Shown here in pieces: positions 57,822 to 64,000 of a stretch of DNA of 64,000 nucleotides. The DNA is from an uncultured Flavonifractor sp. (GTDB taxonomy: Bacteria; Bacillota; Clostridia; Oscillospirales; Oscillospiraceae): positions 124,001-188,000 of the forward strand of contig CANAAV010000001.1 in assembly GCA_947346365.1 (NCBI GenBank). The letters run 5' to 3'. Under the pieces are notes generated by a model that did not search any database, had not been told where the DNA came from, and was given only the letters and a program-made list of their open reading frames with translations. Position 1 is the stretch's first letter. Every line of letters starts with the position of its first letter. A program made the translations under genes and the position numbers.

Positions 57822-59153
57822 ATGGGTTACAGCAGAGAGGATATCATCCGCATGGTAAAAGAGGAGGACGTGAAATTTATCCGGATGCAGTTTACCGACA
57901 TTTTTGGACAGCTGAAAAATGTGGCCATCACAGCCTCCCAGATCGAAAAAGCGGTGGACAATCAGATCATGATCGACGGTTCCTCCATTGAAGGGTTTGT
58001 CCGCATTAATGAGTCCGACCAATATCTCTGGCCTGACTTAGACAGCTTTGTCGTCTTCCCCTGGCGGCCTCAGCACGGCAAGGTCGCCCGCCTGATTTGC
58101 GACGTCCACAACCCGGATGGGACCCCCTTTGTGGGCGATCCCCGGGGAGTGCTGGAGCGGGTGCTGGCCAAGGCCAGGTCAATAGGCTACGATACTTTCA
58201 ATGTAGGGCCTGAAGCGGAGTTCTTCCTCTTTCAGACGGATGAGGAGGGCAAGCCGACCACCCGCACCAACGACGAAGCGGGTTATTTTGACCTGGGTCC
58301 GTTGGACCATGGCGAGTCTACCCGCAGGGAAATCTGTCTGGCTCTGGAAGAGATGGGATATGAGATTGAGGCCAGCCACCACGAGGTGGCGCAGGGTCAG
58401 CATGAAATTGACTTCAAGTATGCTCCCGCCCTCCAGTGCGCCGACAAGATCATGACCTTTAAACTGGCCGTCAAAATCCTGGCCCAGAAAAACGGTCTCC
58501 ACGCCACTTTTATGCCCAAGCCTATTTTCGGGATTAACGGCTCCGGTATGCACACCAATATGTCTCTGTTCCGGGATGGAAAAAACGTATTTTTTGACGA
58601 GAACGATCCCAGAGGGCTATCTAGGGAAGCCTATGCTTTTATTGCTGGTATTCTGGCCCATATGAAAGGGATGGCGGCTATTACAAACCCGCTGGTCAAT
58701 TCCTACAAGCGGCTGGTGCCCGGCTACGAAGCCCCCTGTTATTTGGCCTGGTCTGCCTCCAATCGCTCGGCCCTGATTCGCATTCCTGCCGCCCGTGGAC
58801 AGGCCACAAGGGTGGAGCTGCGCTGCCCCGATCCGGCTTGCAACCCGTATTTGTCTCTGGCCGTTTGCCTGGCGGCCGGCCTGGACGGCATAGAAAAGGG
58901 GATGACTCCGCCGGAGGAAATCACGGAGAACATTTTCGCCATGACTCCGGACGTCCGCCGCCATCGGGGCATTGAGGCCCTGCCCGGCTCGTTGGAAGAG
59001 GCCCTCACCGCTATGAAGCAGGACAAGCTGGTGATGGATACCCTGGGTGAGCACGTGAGCGGCCAGTATATCGCAGGAAAGGAGGCGGAATGGGACGAGT
59101 ACCGTACCCGTGTGTCCTCGTGGGAGCGGGACAAATACATTATCAACTATTGA
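57822..59153 (+). CDS. glnA: Glutamine synthetase type I
   Basis: A 443-residue enzyme joining ammonia and glutamate with ATP, at the entry of nitrogen assimilation. [26 protein letters not shown] and [14 protein letters not shown] are the signature segments; the length fits the GSI-alpha class. AAAGGAG lies 8 bases before the ATG. It is followed by an ANTAR regulator and glutamate synthase. Confidence 0.96.
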   Translation: MGYSREDIIRMVKEEDVKFIRMQFTDIFGQLKNVAITASQIEKAVDNQIMIDGSSIEGFVRINESDQYLWPDLDSFVVFPWRPQHGKVARLICDVHNPDGTPFVGDPRGVLERVLAKARSIGYDTFNVGPEAEFFLFQTDEEGKPTTRTNDEAGYFDLGPLDHGESTRREICLALEEMGYEIEASHHEVAQGQHEIDFKYAPALQCADKIMTFKLAVKILAQKNGLHATFMPKPIFGINGSGMHTNMSLFRDGKNVFFDENDPRGLSREAYAFIAGILAHMKGMAAITNPLVNSYKRLVPGYEAPCYLAWSASNRSALIRIPAARGQATRVELRCPDPACNPYLSLAVCLAAGLDGIEKGMTPPEEITENIFAMTPDVRRHRGIEALPGSLEEALTAMKQDKLVMDTLGEHVSGQYIAGKEAEWDEYRTRVSSWERDKYIINY

Positions 59154-59163
59154 GGAGGCATTC

Positions 59164-59709
59164 ATGCGCCAGATCATCGTGGCCTTTGAGCGCCAGTCTA
59201 ACTGCGAGCGTTTTCGTGAGGTGCTGGAGAGCACCGGAGAATTCACCTGCCTGCTCTGCCGCAGCGCCGCCCAGGTGAAACGGACGGTGGGCAAGCTGGG
59301 ACTAAATCTGGTGGTATGCGGCTTCAAGCTGGCGGATGAGAATTGTGAGACGCTGTATTTTGACCTGCCCCGGCGGTGCGCTATGCTGATGATTGCCCCC
59401 CAAGCTCAGCTGGAGCTGTGTACAGCTGAGGAGGTAATGAAACTCTCCGCTCCGGCGCGCCGCGCAGAGCTGCTGGCTTCCGTGCGGCTGCTGGTCCGGA
59501 TGGACCGTTCCCTGGAAGGACCTGCTCAACGTTCAGCTGCGGAGCGGGAACTGGTAGAACAGGCCAAAACCGCTCTCATGGCCAACGATGGCATGACAGA
59601 GGAGCAGGCGCACCGCTTCCTGCAAAAGCAGAGTATGGATTGCTGTGTCCGTCTGGCAGATACTGCCCGGCGGGTTCTGGAAAAAATTCAACCGGGCAAA
59701 GACGCCTGA
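59164..59709 (+). CDS. nitR: ANTAR-domain antitermination regulator (NitR-like)
   Basis: A 181-residue protein. The N-terminal 110 residues are like a degenerate receiver domain without a clear phospho-Asp site. The C-terminus (about 122-178) is an ANTAR RNA-binding domain: REELVEQAKTALMANDGMTE is read as ELVEQAKTALMANDGMTEEQ, then HRFLQKQSMDCCVRLADTARRVL. NitR of Clostridium lies after glnA and antiterminates nitrogen genes. ATG 59164 with GAGGAGG 5 bases upstream. Confidence 0.85.
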   Translation: MRQIIVAFERQSNCERFREVLESTGEFTCLLCRSAAQVKRTVGKLGLNLVVCGFKLADENCETLYFDLPRRCAMLMIAPQAQLELCTAEEVMKLSAPARRAELLASVRLLVRMDRSLEGPAQRSAAERELVEQAKTALMANDGMTEEQAHRFLQKQSMDCCVRLADTARRVLEKIQPGKDA

Positions 59710-59710
59710 C

Positions 59711-59747
59711 GGACAGGGACGGCGCTGGCTAGGCGGCGTCCCTGTCC
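59711..59747 (+). terminator. Hairpin between nitR and gltB
   Basis: GGACAGGGACG (59711-59721) pairs with CGTCCCTGTCC (59737-59747). There is no T-tract, so it likely stabilises or partly separates the mRNA segments. Confidence 0.45.
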
Positions 59748-59776
59748 CATATGCCCCCGAAAAGAGGTTTTGAGCC

Positions 59777-62700
59777 ATGAAACAAAATAAAGCGCGGCCT
59801 GCCGCCCCGCTGTACGACCCACGGTTCGAGCACGATGCCTGCGGTATCGGAGCCGTGGTAGACATCAAAGGCCGCAGGACCCACCGGACAGTGGATGACG
59901 CGCTGAAAATCGTGGAGAAGCTGGAGCACCGGGCAGGCAAGGACGCTGAAGGCCAGACCGGCGACGGCGTGGGCATCCTGCTACAGATCTCCCATGAATT
60001 TTTCGTCAAAACAGCAGGGGAATGCGGCCTTATTTTAGGCGGCGAGAGGGATTACGGCGTGGGCATGTTCTTTTTCCCACAGGATACCCTGCGCCGGAAC
60101 CAAGCTATGAAGATGTTCCAGCTCATTGTGGCCCGTGAGGGCATGGAGTTTATCGGCTGGAGACAGGTGCCGGTGTGCCCTCAGGTACTGGGCCAAAAGG
60201 CGCGGGATAAAATGCCCCGGATTTTCCAGGGCTTCGTCCGCCGCCCAAAGGGCCTGGCAAAGGGGTTAGAGTTCGACCGCCGGCTATACATTGCCCGCCG
60301 GGAATTTGAGCAGTCCGGGGGCGGCGTCTATGTGGCCTCCCTGTCTAGCCGCACCATTGTGTACAAGGGAATGTTTTTGGTGGGCCAGCTGCGGCAGTTC
60401 TACCCTGATCTCCGGGACGAGAGATATACCTCCGCGATTGCTCTCGTTCACTCCCGATTTTCTACCAACACCAACCCATCCTGGGAACGGGCCCACCCCA
60501 ACCGTTTTATTCTGCACAATGGGGAGATCAACACCATTCGGGGCAATGCGGACCGGATGCTGGCTCGGGAGGAGACCATGGCCTCTCCGGTGTGGGAGGG
60601 GAATCTAGACAAGGTGTTTCCGGTGGTGGATGCGGATGGATCGGACTCGGCTATGCTGGACAACACCCTGGAATTTTTGGTAATGAGCGGTATGGAGCTG
60701 CCTCTGGCGGTAATGGCGTGCATCCCAGAGCCCTGGCGGAACGACGTCAACCTATCCAGAGCCCGCCGGGACCTCTACCAGTATTACGCCGTGATGATGG
60801 AACCCTGGGACGGGCCGGCCGCTATTGTATTCTCCGACGGAGACCAGGCGGGGGCGGTGTTGGACCGCAACGGCCTGCGCCCCGCCCGGTACTATGTCAC
60901 CGACGACGGCAGGCTCATTCTGTCCTCCGAGGTAGGAGTGCTCGATATTGATGCGGCCCATATCGTGGAAAAATCCCGGCTGGAGCCGGGGAAAATGCTG
61001 CTGGTAGACACTGCGGCGGGCCGGATGATTGATGACGCGGAGATAAAAGAGCATTACGCTACCCGGTATCCTTACGGCGAGTGGTTGGATCGAAATCTGG
61101 TGTCTCTTAAGGATTTGCCCGTTCCCAACCGCCGGGTGGAGAGCTATACCGCCCAGCGCCGCACCCAGGTGCAGAAGGCTTTCGGCTACACCTGGGAGGA
61201 CGTGAAGGACGTCATCCTGCCCATGGCCCGTACAGGGACGGAGCCCACTGCCGCCATGGGGGCGGACATTCCGCTGGCTGTGCTGTCCGGCCACAACCAG
61301 CCGCTGTTCAACTACTTTCGACAGCTCTTTGCCCAGGTGACCAACCCGCCAATTGACGCCATCCGGGAGGAAATTGTCACCGATACTACCGTATATGTGG
61401 GGGACGACGGCAACCTGCTGGAGGAGAGCGCTGATAACTGCCGGGTACTCCAGATTCACAATCCTATTTTAACGTCTGTAGACCTGATGAAGATCCGCGC
61501 CATGGACAAGCCGGGGTTTTGCGTAGAGACTGTGTCCTTGCTGTATTTTAAGCATATGCCTCTCAAGCGGGCGCTGGACCAAATGAAAATCGCCGCTGAC
61601 CGGGCCTTCCGGAACGGGGCGAACATTATTATCCTGTCCGATCGGGGAGTGGACGAAAACCACGTTGCCATCCCCTCCTTACTGGCGGTATCCTGCCTGG
61701 AACAGCACCTGGTGCGTACGCGGAAGCGCACGGCGGTGTCCGTTATTCTGGAATCCGCCGAGCCGAGGGATGTACACCACTTCGCCGCCCTGTTGGGTTA
61801 CGGCGCCCGGGCCGTCAACCCCTACCTGGCCCAAGAGACCATCGGAGCGCTCATTGACGAGGGGCTGTTGGATAAGGATTTCGGTACGGCGGTGGACGAC
61901 TATAATAGGGCTGTTTTGAAAGGCATTGTAAAAATTGCCTCCAAGATGGGTGTATCCACCCTCCAGTCCTACCAGTCCGCACAGATTTTCGAGGCGGTGG
62001 GCATTTCTAAAGAGGTAATCGACGAGTATTTCACCAATACGGTTTCCCGCGTGGGAGGCATAGGCCTGAAGGAGATAGAAGAGATGGTGGATCGAAACCA
62101 CTCCAAGGCCTTTGATCCCCTGGGACTTGCGGTGGAGATTACGCTGGATTCAGCGGGCATACATAAGGCCCGCTCGGGCCAGGAGGACCATATGTACAGC
62201 CCGAAGGCGATTCACCTGCTTCAGCAGTCCGCGCGCCAGGGGAATTATGCCCTGTTTCAGCAGTACAGCGCCCTTGTGGATGATGAGACCTGTCCCCACA
62301 CCCTTCGGGGGCTGCTGGAAATGAAATATCTGGACACGCCTATTCCCATCGACGAGGTGGAGAGCGTGGAGTCCATTGTGCGCCGTTTCAAAACTGGAGC
62401 GATGAGCTATGGTTCCATCTCCCAGGAGGCTCACGAATGTCTGGCCCAGGCCATGAATCTGCTGGGAGGTAAGTCCAACTCCGGCGAGGGAGGCGAGCGG
62501 CCTGAGCGGCTGCGGTCCGATCGCTGTTCTGCGATCAAACAGGTGGCGTCGGGCCGGTTCGGAGTTACCAGCCAGTACCTGGTGAGCGCCCAGGAGATCC
62601 AGATCAAGATGGCTCAGGGGGCCAAGCCTGGTGAAGGGGGCCACCTGCCAGGGAAGAAAGTATATCCCTGGATTGCGAAAACCCGATACTCCACCGCCGG

Positions 62701-64000
62701 TGTAGCTCTTATCTCCCCGCCGCCCCACCACGATATTTATTCCATTGAGGACCTGGCCCAGCTCATCTACGATTTAAAGAACGCCAACCGCAGGGCCCGA
62801 ATCTCTGTCAAGCTGGTGAGCGAGGCAGGGGTGGGCACTGTGGCGGCAGGGGTAGCCAAGGCTGGGGCCCAGGTGATTCTGATCTCTGGCTGGGACGGGG
62901 GTACCGGGGCCGCCTCCCGCACCTCCATCCATCATGCTGGCCTGCCTTGGGAGCTGGGGCTGGCGGAGACCCATCAGACCCTTCTTCAAAACGGCTTGCG
63001 CTCCCGTGTGACGCTGGAGACCGACGGTAAGCTGATGACCGGCCGGGATGTGGCCATCGCCTGTATGCTGGGGGCTGAGGAATTTGGTTTTGCCACCGCG
63101 CCGCTGGTGACGATGGGCTGTGTGATGATGCGGGTATGCAACCTGGACACCTGCCCCGTGGGAGTAGCGACGCAAAATCCGGAGCTGAGAAAGCGCTTTC
63201 GGGGCAAACCTGAGTATGTCGTGAACTTTATGCGTTTTATTGCCCAGGAGCTGCGGGAGCATATGGCAAAGCTTGGGGTGCGCACGGTGGAGGAGCTGGT
63301 GGGCCGTACCGACCTGTTGAGACAGCGGGAGCGTGCGGCCAATGAGCGGTCCGCCACGGTAGATCTGGCGGCTATTTTGAATAACCCCTATATTGGGAAT
63401 GCGTACAAGACCCATTTTGACCCTGCCGACGCATACGATTTCAAGCTGGAGCAGAGCCTGGACCAGTCCGTCCTGTTGGCTGAACTGGGTGGGGCGCTGA
63501 AAAAGGGGCAGAAAAAGCAGATACCCCTGTCTGTCACCTCCACTGACCGGACAGTGGGCACGATCTTCGGCTCCGAAATCACCAGACTTTATGGGGATGG
63601 GGTAGAGGAGGACTCCTATCTTGTCCATTGTACCGGAGGTGGGGGTCAGTCTTTTGGGGCGTTCATTCCCCGGGGGCTTACTCTTGAGCTGGTGGGGGAC
63701 GCCAACGACTATTTTGGCAAGGGGCTGTCCGGCGGAAAGCTGGCGGTGTACCCGCCGGAAACCGCCGGTTTTCAGGCGGACGAGAACATCATCATCGGCA
63801 ACGTGGCCCTGTATGGCGCTACCTCCGGCAAAGCGTTCATCGCGGGCAAGGCCGGGGAGCGTTTTTGTGTGCGCAATTCTGGAGCGTATGCGGTCGTGGA
63901 AGGGGTAGGCGATCACGGCTGCGAGTATATGACCGGGGGGCGGGTGGTAGTGCTGGGAGAGACGGGAAAAAACTTCGCCGCGGGCATGAGCGGCGGAGTG
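59777..64000 (+). CDS. gltB: Glutamate synthase large subunit, 5' part
   Basis: 1408 codons are in the window; the gene runs past the right edge. After a 23-residue propeptide-like start, DACGIGAV supplies the amidotransferase cysteine that takes ammonia from glutamine. Later come the central domain, the FMN-binding synthase domain (GGKSNSGEGGERPERL; KPGEGGHLPGKKV; GWDGGTGAASRTSIHHAGLP) and the 3Fe-4S motif MGCVMMRVCNLDTCPVG. The last part in view begins the GXGXG helix domain. Works with GltD and with glnA forms the GS-GOGAT cycle. The ATG at 59777 follows GAGG. Confidence 0.95.
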   Translation, partial: MKQNKARPAAPLYDPRFEHDACGIGAVVDIKGRRTHRTVDDALKIVEKLEHRAGKDAEGQTGDGVGILLQISHEFFVKTAGECGLILGGERDYGVGMFFFPQDTLRRNQAMKMFQLIVAREGMEFIGWRQVPVCPQVLGQKARDKMPRIFQGFVRRPKGLAKGLEFDRRLYIARREFEQSGGGVYVASLSSRTIVYKGMFLVGQLRQFYPDLRDERYTSAIALVHSRFSTNTNPSWERAHPNRFILHNGEINTIRGNADRMLAREETMASPVWEGNLDKVFPVVDADGSDSAMLDNTLEFLVMSGMELPLAVMACIPEPWRNDVNLSRARRDLYQYYAVMMEPWDGPAAIVFSDGDQAGAVLDRNGLRPARYYVTDDGRLILSSEVGVLDIDAAHIVEKSRLEPGKMLLVDTAAGRMIDDAEIKEHYATRYPYGEWLDRNLVSLKDLPVPNRRVESYTAQRRTQVQKAFGYTWEDVKDVILPMARTGTEPTAAMGADIPLAVLSGHNQPLFNYFRQLFAQVTNPPIDAIREEIVTDTTVYVGDDGNLLEESADNCRVLQIHNPILTSVDLMKIRAMDKPGFCVETVSLLYFKHMPLKRALDQMKIAADRAFRNGANIIILSDRGVDENHVAIPSLLAVSCLEQHLVRTRKRTAVSVILESAEPRDVHHFAALLGYGARAVNPYLAQETIGALIDEGLLDKDFGTAVDDYNRAVLKGIVKIASKMGVSTLQSYQSAQIFEAVGISKEVIDEYFTNTVSRVGGIGLKEIEEMVDRNHSKAFDPLGLAVEITLDSAGIHKARSGQEDHMYSPKAIHLLQQSARQGNYALFQQYSALVDDETCPHTLRGLLEMKYLDTPIPIDEVESVESIVRRFKTGAMSYGSISQEAHECLAQAMNLLGGKSNSGEGGERPERLRSDRCSAIKQVASGRFGVTSQYLVSAQEIQIKMAQGAKPGEGGHLPGKKVYPWIAKTRYSTAGVALISPPPHHDIYSIEDLAQLIYDLKNANRRARISVKLVSEAGVGTVAAGVAKAGAQVILISGWDGGTGAASRTSIHHAGLPWELGLAETHQTLLQNGLRSRVTLETDGKLMTGRDVAIACMLGAEEFGFATAPLVTMGCVMMRVCNLDTCPVGVATQNPELRKRFRGKPEYVVNFMRFIAQELREHMAKLGVRTVEELVGRTDLLRQRERAANERSATVDLAAILNNPYIGNAYKTHFDPADAYDFKLEQSLDQSVLLAELGGALKKGQKKQIPLSVTSTDRTVGTIFGSEITRLYGDGVEEDSYLVHCTGGGGQSFGAFIPRGLTLELVGDANDYFGKGLSGGKLAVYPPETAGFQADENIIIGNVALYGATSGKAFIAGKAGERFCVRNSGAYAVVEGVGDHGCEYMTGGRVVVLGETGKNFAAGMSGGV

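Overview
The window reads as chromosomal DNA from an anaerobic, spore-lineage Firmicute of the Clostridia, most likely a gut Oscillospiraceae of the Flavonifractor / Lawsonibacter / Intestinimonas type. This is an inference from the G+C-rich base composition, the presence of BofA, YaaL and RNase J, a large SRP RNA directly before dnaX as in Bacillus, an ANTAR regulator after glnA, and the protein sequences themselves. Species assignment would need a database search. The two genes cut by the window edges are a sugar ABC-transporter lipoprotein (left, minus strand) and glutamate synthase gltB (right, plus strand).

Layout. 0-6.3 kb: sugar-binding lipoprotein and a divergent YesL/DUF624 membrane protein; a macrolide-efflux-like MFS pump behind an unusually clear attenuator leader with a 17-codon leader peptide; a cysteine-less alkyltransferase-like protein; a condensation-fold acyltransferase paired with a zinc-ribbon membrane protein. 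6.4-14.5 kb: a complete arginine operon, argG-argH-argC-argJ-argB-argD-argF. 14.6-25.8 kb: housekeeping and solitary genes (PilZ protein, NSS transporter, TrmB, MocR regulator, AI-2E family exporter, BofA, YaaL, RNase J with a long structured leader, and a sugar nucleotidyltransferase fused to a degenerate phosphohexomutase).

26.1-48.0 kb is the accessory centrepiece: a bacterial microcompartment locus for B12-dependent diol (propanediol or glycerol) breakdown. A PocR-domain sensor kinase and an AraC-type response regulator lead into pduQ. After a strong terminator come pduA-B-C-D-E-G-H, a pduK-like shell gene with a long Pro/Glu/Ala tail, pduJ-L, eutJ-like, a flavoprotein with a PduM-like end, and pduN-O-P-S. 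A second consensus promoter then starts a distal unit: an unrecognised polytopic membrane protein, pduT, a 65-residue protein made of CxxC repeats, a peroxiredoxin-glutaredoxin fusion, two pduU paralogues and pduV. Together these would dehydrate the diol to an aldehyde inside the shell, split it to alcohol (PduQ) and acyl-phosphate (PduP, PduL), and recycle B12 (PduO, PduS, PduGH). The CxxC-repeat protein and the Prx-Grx fusion look like an added thiol-redox module and are the best candidate here for something undescribed. No acyl kinase (PduW), diffusion facilitator (PduF) or PduX is present.

48.1-64 kb: a CorA-like membrane protein and an NCS2 purine permease (minus strand), SRP RNA, dnaX-ybaB, a small FUSC-type membrane protein, a DUF362 ferredoxin protein, deoC, a BMP-family nucleoside-type lipoprotein, and finally a nitrogen operon glnA-nitR-gltB whose leader holds an intrinsic terminator overlapped by a candidate ANTAR hexaloop, preceded by a helically phased array of TGCA repeats.
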